This document shows positions 1 through 8,766 of a stretch of 47,942 nt of DNA, piece by piece; the stretch's first letter is position 1; every line of letters begins with the position of its first letter. Location of the stretch: positions 1-47,942 of the forward strand of contig JACQKK010000046.1 in the NCBI GenBank assembly GCA_016204605.1. The letters are read 5' to 3'. Source of the stretch: Candidatus Lambdaproteobacteria bacterium. GTDB lineage: Bacteria > SAR324 > JACQKK01. The notes under the pieces are model-generated. The model was not told the origin of the DNA. It saw only the letters and a list, made by a program, of their open reading frames with translations, and ran no database searches. The position numbers were made by a program, and so were the translations under genes.

Positions 1-445
1 CGGCGGAGCGCCGCGCACCGTTCTCGAAAGCGATGGGCGCCCGGAAGCCCCCCGCGCCGGGACATCCGCCACGGTCGCCGGCCGCGCGCGGTCGACGGCC
101 CGCCGTCGCCGACGCGGCTCGGCCTGCGCCGTTTGGGCCAGGGCGAGCGAGGGGCGGGTTCGCCGCGTCCGATGGACCGCGCCGTCGTGGCACGAGCGCC
201 GCCGGCGCGAACGAGCCTCCGCCGCCGCCGGCGAACGGCGGGGCCGGAAGATGCGAGGGGCGCTCAGCGCGACGGAGGCATTGACAAATGCGACCCGGAT
301 GCGGTTGAGTGATGCGCGTTTTGCCCGCCGGCTGGCATCGGTCAGAGCAACTCCACGCCGGACGGGCGTCTCGGGCCGCAGCAACCATGGAGGGTCCGCG
401 GCCGTTTGCGTCGAGCCAACGCTTCAACTCACTGGAGTTTGCAGC
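1..445. other. Leader region with no recognised gene
   Basis: No convincing reading frame lies before the ferredoxin gene; the short frames here are arginine- and proline-rich translations of GC-rich DNA. A TTGACA hexamer at 281-286 matches a sigma-70 -35 element, but nothing at 16-18 bases downstream resembles TATAAT, so I do not call a promoter. The ferredoxin message probably starts in this region. Confidence 0.4.
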
Positions 446-757
446 ATGACTTACGTTGTCACTGCCTACTGCGACAGTTGCAAGTACACCGATTGTGTCG
501 AGGTCTGCCCGGTCGAGGCGTTCCACGAAGGCCCGACCATGCTGTACATCAATCCGGAAACCTGCATCGATTGCGACGTTTGCGTGGCGCAATGCCCCGT
601 CGAGGCCATCTATCCGGAAGACCAGGTGCCGGACAAGTGGAAGGACTGGACCCGGATCAACAAGGAGGAGGTGGCCAAGTACCCGACCATCTCGGTCAAG
701 AAGGATGCCCTGCCGGGTGCACGCACGCTCGACGAGATCAAGGCCGCGGAAAAATAG
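446..757 (+). CDS. fdxA: 7Fe-8S ferredoxin (FdxA type)
   Basis: A 103-residue cytoplasmic electron carrier with one [3Fe-4S] and one [4Fe-4S] cluster. Cysteines sit at 9, 12, 17, 21, 40, 43, 46 and 50. By comparison with Azotobacter ferredoxin I (same spacing, offset by one), C9, C17 and C50 should bind the 3Fe cluster and C21, C40, C43 and C46 the 4Fe cluster, with C12 free. The length matches the family (about 105-110 residues). The frame stays open upstream, but ATG 446 puts the FdxA-typical MTYVVT sequence at the N terminus, so the longer frame is rejected. Its redox partner is not evident. The crotonase genes downstream would not need a ferredoxin directly, so linkage to them may be incidental. 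Confidence 0.95.
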   Translation: MTYVVTAYCDSCKYTDCVEVCPVEAFHEGPTMLYINPETCIDCDVCVAQCPVEAIYPEDQVPDKWKDWTRINKEEVAKYPTISVKKDALPGARTLDEIKAAEK

Positions 758-942
758 CGCCGGCACGGCCTTCCGCCACGGGCCCACCCTGCCGAGCCGC
801 ACCTAAGCGGGTCGCGCCCGGCCCTGCGGCGCAGGAGCCCGCGCCCGCCGGACGCGGCCCGGGCGCGAGGCGCAGCCCCGGGTGATGCGCTGCCGCCGTG
901 CGCCCCCATCCCCACCATCGACCCGCCGACACGGGAGCATCC

Positions 943-1719
943 ATGGCCTACCAGTTCATCAGGACCGAGATCAAAGACCACGTGCTGCTGGTGACCCTCA
1001 ACCGGCCCCAGGTGATGAACGCCCTGCACCCGCCGGCCAACCAGGAGCTGGGCGAGGTCTTCGATCAGTTCAAGAACGACGCCGCGCAGTGGGTGGCCAT
1101 CATCACGGGCACGGGCGACAAGGCCTTCTGCGCCGGGCGCGACCTCAAGTCCACCGCCGCGGGCGAGAACTACGATCACATCCACCCCAGCGGTGGCGCC
1201 GGCGGCATCACGAACCGGCACGACCTGTTCAAGCCCGTCATCGCCGCGGTGAACGGCGTCGCGCTCGGCGGCGGCTGCGAGATCGCGCTGGCGTGCGACA
1301 TCATCGTGGCGGCCGACCACGCCCGCTTCGGGCTGCCCGAGCCGCGCGTGGGACGGTTCGCCGGGGCCGGCGGCATCCACCGCCTGCCGCGCCAGGTGCC
1401 GCTCAAGGTGGCGATGGGCATGATCCTGACCGGGCGCCACGTGACCGCCCAGGAGGCCAAGACCTTCGGGCTCGTCAACGAGGTGGTGCCGCTGCCCCAA
1501 CTGCTCCCCACCGCCCGGCGCTGGGCGCAGGAGATCATGGAGTGCGCGCCCCTCGGCGTGCAGATCTCCAAGCAGGCGCAGATCTCCTACCATCTCTCAC
1601 TCAAGGAGGCGATGAACACCGAGCTGCCGCTGAACAAGGCGGTGGTCGCTTCCGAGGACCGCGTCGAAGGCCCGCGCGCCTTCGTGGAAAAGCGCAAGCC
1701 CGTCTGGAAAGGTCGCTGA
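943..1719 (+). CDS. Enoyl-CoA hydratase/isomerase family protein (crotonase 1)
   Basis: A 258-residue crotonase-fold protein, expected to hydrate or isomerise an enoyl-CoA. The oxyanion-hole region reads FCAGRDLKS near residue 65. The two hydratase glutamates are both present: one in LGGGCE (Glu144 of rat hydratase) and one in GLPEPRVG (Glu164), so genuine hydratase activity is plausible. ATG 943 gives the family-typical start MAYQFI; the open extension before it is non-homologous. It is followed after 34 bases by crotonase 2 in the same direction, suggesting an operon. Substrate cannot be told from sequence. Confidence 0.9.
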   Translation: MAYQFIRTEIKDHVLLVTLNRPQVMNALHPPANQELGEVFDQFKNDAAQWVAIITGTGDKAFCAGRDLKSTAAGENYDHIHPSGGAGGITNRHDLFKPVIAAVNGVALGGGCEIALACDIIVAADHARFGLPEPRVGRFAGAGGIHRLPRQVPLKVAMGMILTGRHVTAQEAKTFGLVNEVVPLPQLLPTARRWAQEIMECAPLGVQISKQAQISYHLSLKEAMNTELPLNKAVVASEDRVEGPRAFVEKRKPVWKGR

Positions 1720-1753
1720 ACCGCCCCGCTCACCCCGGCCAGGAGTGCCCGTC

Positions 1754-2566
1754 ATGCCGAAAGCCAAGAGCAGCTACGAGAACATCACGCTCGAGATCGA
1801 GGGTCGCATCGCCACGCTCACCCTCAACCAGCCCGACAGCCGGAACGCCCTTGGCCCGGGGATGATCGACGAGATCGTCGACGCCTGCCATGCCGTGCAG
1901 AAGAATGCCCAGCTTTCCGTACTCATCCTCACGGGCGCCGGCAAGGACTTCTGCGCGGGCGGCAACGTCAAGAACATGAAGACCCGCGCCGAGTCGTCCG
2001 GCTCGCCGATCGAGGTGCCGATCTCCTACCGCGAGGGCATCCAGCGCATCCCGCGCATGATCGACAGCATGGACGTCCCCACCATCGCCGCGGTCAACGG
2101 CGCCGCCGTGGGCGCGGGCTGCGACCTGGCGATGTTCTGCGACATGCGCATCGCCTCCACCTACGCCAAGTTCGGCGAGGTGTTCCTGGACCTGGGCATC
2201 GTCCCCGGCGATGGCGGCCCCTGGTTCCTCACGCGGGAGATCGGCTACTCGCGCGCCGCGGAAATGACCTTCACCGCGCGCATGGTGGATGCCCAGGAGG
2301 CGCTCAAGATGGGCATGGTGCTCAAGGTGGTCGAGCCCGAGCAGCTCATGCCGGCGACGATGGAGCTGGCGGAGACCATCGCCGCCAAGTCGCCCGCCAC
2401 CCTGCGCATGACCAAGCGCCTGCTCAAGGAAGCGACCCGGCTCAGCCTGTGGGATTACCTCGATTCGACCGGCGCCTACCAGGGGCTGGCGCGCAGCACC
2501 GAGGACTACAAGGAAGGCATCCTGGCCCGCAACGAGAAGCGCAAGCCCGTGTTCAGGGGACGCTAG
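1754..2566 (+). CDS. Enoyl-CoA hydratase/isomerase family protein (crotonase 2)
   Basis: A 270-residue crotonase. The start is fixed by AGGAGT (1741-1746) seven bases before ATG 1754; an in-frame GTG at 1745 overlaps that ribosome site and is rejected. The CoA/oxyanion region reads FCAGGNVKNM. The hydratase glutamates are not conserved: the first position is Asp (GAGCD), and the second motif reads FGEVFLDLG in place of FGxPE. This pattern resembles isomerase-type crotonases (PaaG/dienoyl-CoA isomerase-like) more than a classical hydratase. It is very similar to crotonase 3 through shared blocks such as VPISYREGIQR and PGDGGPWF, so the two look like a gene duplication. Confidence 0.88.
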   Translation: MPKAKSSYENITLEIEGRIATLTLNQPDSRNALGPGMIDEIVDACHAVQKNAQLSVLILTGAGKDFCAGGNVKNMKTRAESSGSPIEVPISYREGIQRIPRMIDSMDVPTIAAVNGAAVGAGCDLAMFCDMRIASTYAKFGEVFLDLGIVPGDGGPWFLTREIGYSRAAEMTFTARMVDAQEALKMGMVLKVVEPEQLMPATMELAETIAAKSPATLRMTKRLLKEATRLSLWDYLDSTGAYQGLARSTEDYKEGILARNEKRKPVFRGR

Positions 2567-2715
2567 TCGCCCCCGGGCGGGCCTGCCCCGGAACGCGTCT
2601 CGCCAGCCCGCGCGCCCACGGCTCCCGCGAGGGGTCGGCGGCGCAGGTACGCATCCCGCGCGGGCGTGCACGCAGCACTTCGTAGCCGACACTCGCAGCC
2701 GAAAGGAACACCCAG

Positions 2716-3519
2716 ATGGCGACCTACCGGAACCTGCTGCTCGACGTGAAGGGCCGCATCGCCACCGTCACGCTCAACCGGCCCGAGAACCGGAACGCGC
2801 TCGACGAGGATATGATCGACGACATCGTGAACGTCTCCCGTGACGTCCAGACCAACTATGACATCTCCGTGATGATCATCACCGGCTCCGGCAAGTCCTT
2901 CTGCGCCGGCGGCAACGTGAAGAACATGGCCAAGCGCCTCGGCGACGAGACCTACACGCCGATGCAGGTGCCCATCTCCTACCGCGAGGGCATCCAGCGC
3001 CTGCCCAAGACCTTCCTGGCGATGGACGTTCCCGTCATCGCCGCCATCAACGGGGCGGCCGTGGGCGCCGGCTGCGATCTGACTTTCTTCAGCGACATCC
3101 GCATCGCCACCCCCTTCGCCCGCTTCGGCGAGGTGTTCATCGACCTGGGGCTGGTGCCCGGCGACGGCGGGCCCTGGTTCATCGTGCGCGAGCTGGGCTT
3201 CCAGCGCGCCGCCTACATGACCTTCACGGCCCGGATCGTGGACATCAAGGAGGCGCAGGAGCTGGGCATCGTGCACAAGGTGGTCGAGCCCGATCAGCTT
3301 CTGCCCGAGGCCAACCGCATCGCGGAGATCATCGCCTCGAAGCCGCCGGCCACGCTCCGCCTCACCAAGCGTCTGCTGCGCCAGGCCGGGAGGCTGGAGC
3401 TCGATACGTTCCTCGACATGACGGGGCTGGCCCAGGCCCTCGCCCATGCCTCCGCGGATCACCGCGAGGCCCTCAGCGCGCGGGCCGAGAACCGCAAGCC
3501 CACGTTCGTGGGGCGGTAG
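2716..3519 (+). CDS. Enoyl-CoA hydratase/isomerase family protein (crotonase 3)
   Basis: A 267-residue paralogue of crotonase 2, preceded by a GAAAGGA ribosome site at 2701-2707. It shares the FCAGGNVKNM oxyanion region, the aspartate at the first catalytic position (GAGCD) and FGEVFIDLG at the second, so the same isomerase-like chemistry is inferred. The 149-base gap after crotonase 2 holds no gene. Keeping two close paralogues in tandem suggests different substrates or a dosage effect; a heteromeric enzyme is possible but unsupported. Confidence 0.88.
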   Translation: MATYRNLLLDVKGRIATVTLNRPENRNALDEDMIDDIVNVSRDVQTNYDISVMIITGSGKSFCAGGNVKNMAKRLGDETYTPMQVPISYREGIQRLPKTFLAMDVPVIAAINGAAVGAGCDLTFFSDIRIATPFARFGEVFIDLGLVPGDGGPWFIVRELGFQRAAYMTFTARIVDIKEAQELGIVHKVVEPDQLLPEANRIAEIIASKPPATLRLTKRLLRQAGRLELDTFLDMTGLAQALAHASADHREALSARAENRKPTFVGR

Positions 3520-3717
3520 GCCCGCTGCCGGCCACGGGCGAGCCGAAGGGCGCTGCCCCTTCGGCCCTGCGGCAGCGGCGGAGAAACCTTGCACCCCGAT
3601 GGGCGCCCACCGTGCGCCCGAGCGCTACTCGCGCAAGCACCGGGGTGCAGGGAGTCCCGCCGCTCCGCGCAGGCGATCGGGAGCTTCGGCCCATCCGCGA
3701 TCGTGCGCCGGTGCCGC

Positions 3718-3842
3718 CTCACCCCCTGCCCTCTCCATTTCATGGCGAGGGGCGATCGCTCCCGACCGCGCGAACTCGCCCCCCATGGCGCACAGCCACC
3801 CCCCTTCTCCAGATATGAGGGGGGCAGCGGGTGAGGCCGCCA
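3718..3842. repeat. GC-rich compound palindromic repeat in a 490-base gap
   Basis: The gap between crotonase 3 and hisI has no credible gene. Its centre has two imperfect inverted repeats: CCCTCTCC...GGCGAGGGG, and CCCCCCTTCTC...GAGGGGGGC. The end reads GGGTGAGGCCGCC, the same terminal sequence seen near 27750 and at the window's right edge. It therefore looks like a divergent member of the same dispersed intergenic repeat family. Confidence 0.5.
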
Positions 3843-4010
3843 AGTCGCCGCCCCTGCTGGCCCCTGAAGCTCCTGAGCCGATTCCCCCATTCTCGCGTCG
3901 CGCGCGCCTTCCCTTTCCGTGCCGTGCGGAGTATGTTCACAAATTCACGGCTGCCGGCCGGATCACTCCAACCCGCCCGGGCGCGGCAGCCATCGGCCAC
4001 CGAGGCGATC

Positions 4011-4391
4011 ATGAAGCTGGACTTCGGCAAGCAGGGCGGCCTGATCCCGGCCATCGTGCAGGACTGGCGGACGGGGGAGGTACTGATGGTGGCCTACCTC
4101 AACGAGGAGGCGTTCCGGCTTACCCGCGCTACCGGCCGGATGCACTACTTCTCCCGCTCCCGCCAGCGCATCTGGATGAAGGGCGAAACCTCCGGCCATG
4201 TCCAGGACGTGAAGGAGGTGCTGGTGGATTGCGACGAGGACGCCCTCCTGTTCAAGGTCGAGCAGGTGGGCGGTGCGGCCTGTCACACGGGCTACCGCAC
4301 CTGCTTCTTCCGCCGGCTCGATGCGGATGGCGGGCTGACCCACGTGGCGGGCGAGCGGGTCTTCGATCCTGAACGGGTTTACGGCACATGA
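4011..4391 (+). CDS. hisI: Phosphoribosyl-AMP cyclohydrolase
   Basis: A 126-residue cytoplasmic enzyme that opens the adenine ring of PR-AMP in histidine biosynthesis. The metal-site residues are visible: Asp73, Cys74, Asp75 and Asp77 in VDCDED, plus Cys91 and Cys98 in ACHTGYRTC, matching the Zn/Mg ligands of the family. It is monofunctional, with no HisE domain fused. ATG 4011 is chosen because homology starts there; a longer in-frame extension is unrelated sequence. The stop overlaps the hisG start (ATGA), so translation of the two is probably coupled. Confidence 0.96.
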   Translation: MKLDFGKQGGLIPAIVQDWRTGEVLMVAYLNEEAFRLTRATGRMHYFSRSRQRIWMKGETSGHVQDVKEVLVDCDEDALLFKVEQVGGAACHTGYRTCFFRRLDADGGLTHVAGERVFDPERVYGT

Positions 4392-5257
4392 AGTTGCGAC
4401 TGGGCATCCCCAAGGGCAGCCTGCAGGAGGCGACGGTCGACCTCTTCCGGCGCGCCGGCTTCAAGCTGACCATCGGCGACCGATCCTACTACCCCGCCAT
4501 CGACGACCCCACCATCGAATGCACCCTGCTGCGGGCGCAGGAGATGGCGCGCTACGTCGAGCAGGGCATCCTCGATGCCGGGCTCACCGGCTACGACTGG
4601 GTGCTGGAGAGCAACGCCGACGTGGTCGAGGTGGCCGATCTGGTCTATTCCAAGACCGGCTCGGGCAAGGTGCGCTGGGTGCTGGCCGTCCCGCAGGGCT
4701 CTGCCATCGCCTCGGTGCGCGACCTCGGCGGCAAGCGCATCGCCACCGAGGCCGTCAACCTCACCAAGCGCTACCTGGCCAAGAACGGGGTCGAGGCGAC
4801 CGTCGAGTTCTCCTGGGGCGCCACCGAGGTCAAGCCGCCCAAGCTGGCCGATGCCATCGTCGAGATCACCGAAACCGGCAACTCGCTCAGGGCCAACGGC
4901 CTGCGCATCGTGGAGACGGTGCTCGAAACCAACACCAAGCTGATCGCCAACCGCGGCGCCTGGGGCGATGCCGGCAAGCGCAGGAAGATGGAGCAGATCG
5001 CCCTGCTGCTCAAGGGGGCGATCGAGGCCGATGGCAAGGTCGGGCTGCTGATGAACGTGCCGCGCGAGCGCCTGAGCGCCGTGCTCCGCATTCTGCCCGC
5101 GCTGCTCAAGCCCACCATCTCGGACCTGACGGACGAGGCCTGGTGCGATCTCACGGTGGTGCTCGAGGAACGTGTGGCGCGCGACCTGATCCCCGCCCTC
5201 AAGGAGGCGGGGGCGCAAGGCATCGTCGAGTTTCCCTTGAACAAGGTCATTCTGTGA
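4388..5257 (+). CDS. hisG: ATP phosphoribosyltransferase, long form
   Basis: A 289-residue enzyme for the first, feedback-controlled step of histidine synthesis (ATP + PRPP). The PRPP-binding segment [19 protein letters not shown] spans residues 154-172. The region after about residue 215 corresponds to the ACT-like regulatory domain found only in long-form HisG, so no HisZ partner should be needed and histidine inhibition is expected. It overlaps hisI by four bases. A hisI-hisG pair without the rest of the pathway implies the other his genes lie elsewhere. Confidence 0.96.
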   Translation: MKLRLGIPKGSLQEATVDLFRRAGFKLTIGDRSYYPAIDDPTIECTLLRAQEMARYVEQGILDAGLTGYDWVLESNADVVEVADLVYSKTGSGKVRWVLAVPQGSAIASVRDLGGKRIATEAVNLTKRYLAKNGVEATVEFSWGATEVKPPKLADAIVEITETGNSLRANGLRIVETVLETNTKLIANRGAWGDAGKRRKMEQIALLLKGAIEADGKVGLLMNVPRERLSAVLRILPALLKPTISDLTDEAWCDLTVVLEERVARDLIPALKEAGAQGIVEFPLNKVIL

Positions 5258-5384
5258 GCGCGCCGGCGCTGCCCCCGGCCCCTGCCCTGCAACGGCCGTA
5301 GCCCCGGCCCCCGGCCTCCGATGACCGGCACCGCCCGCGCGCCGGGTTTCCGGCCTTCGCCCGGCGCCACAGGGCCGATTTCGA

Positions 5385-5417
5385 TTGACTTTCTATCTGG
5401 TTCTGCGAAATTACAAT
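5385..5417 (+). promoter_or_regulatory. Possible promoter for rpsA
   Basis: An AT-rich island stands out in the 268-base gap before rpsA. TTGACT (5385-5390) is a five-of-six match to the -35 consensus and TACAAT (5412-5417) a five-of-six match to -10. The 21-base spacer is longer than the usual 17, which weakens the call; AAATTA at 5408-5413 would have the right spacing but a poorer match. The island lies about 110 bases before the start codon. Confidence 0.4.
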
Positions 5418-5525
5418 CCCCGATCACTGGCTTGTCGGAGGTCCCGCCCGCGCAGCGAGCCGGGCAGCCGCGAAGCCGTATCTTCCATCAACCGTGTGCG
5501 CAGCCACGTACCGCTAAGGAATCGC

Positions 5526-7328
5526 ATGGTAGCGGATAACATCAACGATCAGCCGAAAATCGCCGAAACGCCGCCTCAAGCCGAAAACACCGTCTTCGTC
5601 GAGAATGAGGATTTCGCGGCGATGTTTCAGGAGAGCGTCCGCGAATTCAAGGAACACCAGATCGTCAAGGGACGGGTCGTCGGCATCCAGAAAGACGCGG
5701 TGACCGTTGACATCGGATACAAGTCCGAAGGGCAGATTCCGCTCTCGGAATTCCAGGACCTCAACGGCGAGGCCAAGGTCAACATCGGCGACGACGTGGA
5801 GGTGTTCCTGGAGGCCATCGAGGACGCCGACGGCGTCGTCGTGCTCTCGAAGGAGAAGGCCGAGAAGCTGCGCATCTGGGAAGAGGTGGGCCGCGTGTAC
5901 GAGCAGGGCGGCACCGTCACCGGCATGATCTCGGCGCGGGTCAAGGGCGGGCTCTCGGTCGATCTCGGCATCAAGGCGTTCCTGCCCGGCTCCCAGGTGG
6001 ACCTGCGGCCGGTGCGCAACCTCGAGAAGCTGATCGGCGAGCGCTTCGAGTTCAAGATCCTCAAGTTCAACCAGAAGCGCGGCAACATCGTCCTCTCCCG
6101 GCGCGCGCTGCTGGAGGTGGACCGCGAGGCGCGCCGCAAGAAGACCCTGGCCATCCTCAAGGAAGGCGTGCTCATCAAGGGCTTCGTCAAGAACATCACC
6201 GACTACGGCGCCTTCATCGACCTGGGCGGCGTGGATGGCCTACTGCACATCACCGACATGACCTGGGGGCGCATCGTCCACCCCTCCGAGATGTTCAACA
6301 TCGGAGACGAGGTGGAGGTGATGGTGCTCAAGTTCGATGCCAAGGAGGAGAAGGTCTCCCTCGGCCTCAAGCAGAAGAGCGAGAACCCCTGGAACCGCGT
6401 GCCGGCCAAGTACCTGGTGGGCAGCCGCGTGCGGGGCAAGATCGTCAGCCTGACCGACTACGGCGCCTTCATCGAGCTGGAGCCGGGCGTCGAGGGGTTG
6501 ATCCACGTCACGGAAATGTCGTGGACGCGCAAGGTGCGCCATCCCTCCAAGATCCTGAGCCTGGCCCAGGAGGTCGAGGTGATGGTCAAGGACCTCGATA
6601 CGGAGCGCAAACGCATCTCGCTGTCGCTCAAGGAGGCCGAGCCCAACCCCTGGCACACCATCCACCTCAAGTACCCCGTGGGCAGCGTGGTCTCGGGCAA
6701 GGTGCGCAACATCACCGACTTCGGCATCTTCGTGGGGCTGGAGGAGGGCATCGACGGGCTGGTGCACATCTCCGATCTCTCCTGGAGCCAGCGCCAGCGC
6801 AAGCCGAGCGCCTTCGCCAAGAAGGGCGACGAGATCAGCGTCAGGATTCTCCATATCGACCCGGAGAAGGAACGGCTCTCCCTGGGCATCAAGCAGCTCA
6901 CCGACGACCCCTGGCGCAACCTGGAGGACAAGATCCACATCAACGACGAGATCCAGGGTCGCGTGGTCAACGTGACCGATTTCGGCATCTTCGTCGAGGT
7001 GATGGATGGGGTCGAGGGGCTGGTGCACATCTCCGAGCTGGACGCGAACATCCCCAAGGAGAAGCTGGACCAGTTCTACCCGGTGGGCAGCCTGATCCGG
7101 GCCAAGGTCATCAAGATGGACATGGACGAGCGCCGCCTCGGGCTGGGCGTGGTCGAGCTGATCGAAAAGCCGCCGGAAGCCGCGAAGACCGGCGAGGAGA
7201 TGGGCGAGGCGCTCTCGGAGACTCGCAAGAAGGCCCCGCGCCGGAAAGCCGGCGAGGGCGAAGGCGCGGCGTCCGATGCCTCTTCCGCTGCCGCGGAGCC
7301 GGGCGAAACCCAGCCCGCCGCCGAGTAG
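5526..7328 (+). CDS. rpsA: 30S ribosomal protein S1
   Basis: A 600-residue translation factor that binds mRNA on the small ribosomal subunit. Six S1 (OB-fold) repeats lie at about residues 45-110, 126-192, 213-281, 298-368, 385-455 and 473-541. Repeats 3-6 carry the typical ITDYGAFI / VTDFGIFV and GLLHITDM / GLVHISEL signatures, while the first two are the divergent ribosome-binding type, as in E. coli S1. The tail after residue 550 is Ala/Glu/Lys-rich and disordered. ATG 5526 follows AAGGA (5516-5520). The neighbourhood lacks the usual cmk and ihfB, so its context is atypical. Confidence 0.97.
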   Translation: MVADNINDQPKIAETPPQAENTVFVENEDFAAMFQESVREFKEHQIVKGRVVGIQKDAVTVDIGYKSEGQIPLSEFQDLNGEAKVNIGDDVEVFLEAIEDADGVVVLSKEKAEKLRIWEEVGRVYEQGGTVTGMISARVKGGLSVDLGIKAFLPGSQVDLRPVRNLEKLIGERFEFKILKFNQKRGNIVLSRRALLEVDREARRKKTLAILKEGVLIKGFVKNITDYGAFIDLGGVDGLLHITDMTWGRIVHPSEMFNIGDEVEVMVLKFDAKEEKVSLGLKQKSENPWNRVPAKYLVGSRVRGKIVSLTDYGAFIELEPGVEGLIHVTEMSWTRKVRHPSKILSLAQEVEVMVKDLDTERKRISLSLKEAEPNPWHTIHLKYPVGSVVSGKVRNITDFGIFVGLEEGIDGLVHISDLSWSQRQRKPSAFAKKGDEISVRILHIDPEKERLSLGIKQLTDDPWRNLEDKIHINDEIQGRVVNVTDFGIFVEVMDGVEGLVHISELDANIPKEKLDQFYPVGSLIRAKVIKMDMDERRLGLGVVELIEKPPEAAKTGEEMGEALSETRKKAPRRKAGEGEGAASDASSAAAEPGETQPAAE

Positions 7329-7385
7329 CCCGCGCGCGGCGTCGCTCATTCGCCCGCGCGGCGTCCCCACCCCGCCCAGCGGGCA

Positions 7386-7410
7386 CCCCTCCCCACTTGG
7401 TGGGGAGGGG
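7386..7410. repeat. Perfect hairpin, copy 1 (11-bp stem)
   Basis: CCCCTCCCCAC and GTGGGGAGGGG are perfect arms around a TTG loop, 58 bases after the rpsA stop. The same 25-base sequence recurs at 7492-7516 inside a longer, imperfect direct repeat with C-rich flanks. With no T-run it is not a textbook intrinsic terminator, though it could stabilise or end the rpsA message. Confidence 0.7.
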
Positions 7411-7491
7411 ATAGGGTTGCCGTTTCCAAGCTTGAGGGGCGTCGCCGCCGCGGCGGTTTCGACGTGCCGCTTCCACCCCGCCCTGCGGTCA

Positions 7492-7516
7492 CCCCTCCCC
7501 ACTTGGTGGGGAGGGG
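7492..7516. repeat. Perfect hairpin, copy 2 (11-bp stem)
   Basis: Identical to the palindrome 106 bases upstream. Flanking sequence is partly repeated too (CACCCCGCCC before and GGGGACG after), so the unit duplicated is larger than the hairpin. It sits about 70 bases before prmA. Confidence 0.7.
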
Positions 7517-7587
7517 ACGGGGGTGGGGACGCGCGAACCTGCGCGCCTCGCGGACTTCTGTCCCGCCGCAGTCCCGATCACCCGCCC

Positions 7588-8502
7588 ATGGCTGAATCGA
7601 CTTCGGTGCCCGCTCCCGGCTCCGCCCCGGCGGAGACCTACTGGGAGGTGGAGGCTGCCCTGCCCCGCGCCAGCGAGGAGCTGTGGGGGCTGTTCTGCGG
7701 CGAGCGCGGCGCCAGCGGCGCGGAATGGCTCGCGGAGAGCGCCGGGGAGGTCGTGCTGCGGTACGCGTTCGCTCGCCTCGAGGCCGTCGAGACCGAGGGC
7801 TGGGCCCCGGCGTTCCTGCGCCGCTTCCCCGGTGCCGCGCCCCCGCGGCAGGTGGTCATCCGCGAGCGGGCGGTCGAGGATTGGGCGCGGCAGTGGCAGC
7901 GCCACTTCGAGCCGTTGCCGGTGGGCGCTCGGCTGCTGGTGTGCCCGCCCTGGCACGTGCCGCGCCCGGCGCCCGAGGGGCGGATTCCTCTCGTGATCCT
8001 GCCCGGGCAGGGGTTCGGCACGGGGCGCCACCCTTCGACGGCCCTGGCCCTCGAGCTGCTCGAGCGGAGCCTGCTGGGTGCAACGCGGCCCGGTCGCCCG
8101 GTCACGGGGCTGCTCGACGTGGGCGCCGGCTCGGGCATCCTGGCCCTGGCCGGCGCCCTGCTCGGCGCGCGCGACGTCCGCTGCCTGGAGCTCGACCCCG
8201 CGGCGCTGGCGGAAGTTCCGCAGAACTTCATCCTCAGCGGGGTGCGCCCGCCCACGCTCGTGCGCGGCACGCCGGAATGCCTGCGCGGATCGTTCGCCCT
8301 GGTCGTGGCCAACATCACGGCCCCCGTGCTCGCCCTGCACGCGGCGCGGCTGGCCGGATTGACCGCCGCGGGCGGAAGCCTGATACTGAGCGGCCTGCTG
8401 GTGCAGGAGCGCGACCTCATCCTCCCGCATTACGCGACGCACGGCCTGTCCCTGGCCGAGACGCGCGCGCGGGACGGCTGGTGGGCGGGTCTGCTCAGGC
8501 GT
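7588..8502 (+). CDS. prmA: Ribosomal protein L11 methyltransferase (3' end lacks an in-frame stop)
   Basis: A SAM-dependent methyltransferase that trimethylates ribosomal protein L11. Family landmarks in order: the linker motif GFGTGRHPST (residues 142-151), the SAM loop LDVGAGSGILALAG (about 175-188) and the catalytic-region VVANITAPVL (about 239-248). Homology ends at GWWAGLLRR, the expected C terminus, near residue 305. The end given here is where similarity ends. In this frame no stop occurs until 9681, across all of xseB and antisense to galU. A one-base slip into the next frame would stop at 8561. This suggests a frameshift at the extreme 3' end or a sequencing error; a real 390-residue extension is unlikely. 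Confidence 0.8.
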
Positions 8503-8530
8503 GCATCCCTTCAGCCGGAGGAGGAGCCCC

Positions 8531-8764
8531 GTGGCGGCCGTCACGTTCGAAGAAGCGCTGAAGCGGCTCGAAGAGGCCGTCCGCAAGCTCGAGGACGGCT
8601 CGCTCGGGCTCGAGGAATCGCTCAAGGCGTTCGAGGAGGGCATCCACTGGAGCCGGCAGTGCCACAGCAGGCTCAGCGATGCCGAGCGCCGGGTCGAGGT
8701 GCTGCTCAAGACCGAGAAAGACGAGCTGCAGCAGGTGGCGTTCGACCTGGAGGAAGAGGAATAA
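8531..8764 (+). CDS. xseB: Exodeoxyribonuclease VII small subunit
   Basis: A 77-residue helical protein. Several XseB subunits bind each XseA to form exonuclease VII. The whole protein is a charged coiled coil with the family pattern: FEEALKRLEEAVRKLE, then a glycine/leucine turn, LEESLKAFEEG and a final ERRVEVLL helix. The start is GTG 8531, six bases after GGAGGAG (8518-8524); an in-frame ATG-like start at 8501 would lie upstream of the ribosome site. No xseA is visible in the window. Its stop is only two bases from that of the convergent galU. Confidence 0.92.
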   Translation: MAAVTFEEALKRLEEAVRKLEDGSLGLEESLKAFEEGIHWSRQCHSRLSDAERRVEVLLKTEKDELQQVAFDLEEEE

Positions 8765-8766
8765 CG

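Noticed and set aside
281..310. A promoter at TTGACA upstream of fdxA
   Set aside because: The -35 is perfect but no -10-like hexamer occurs at 16-18 bases.
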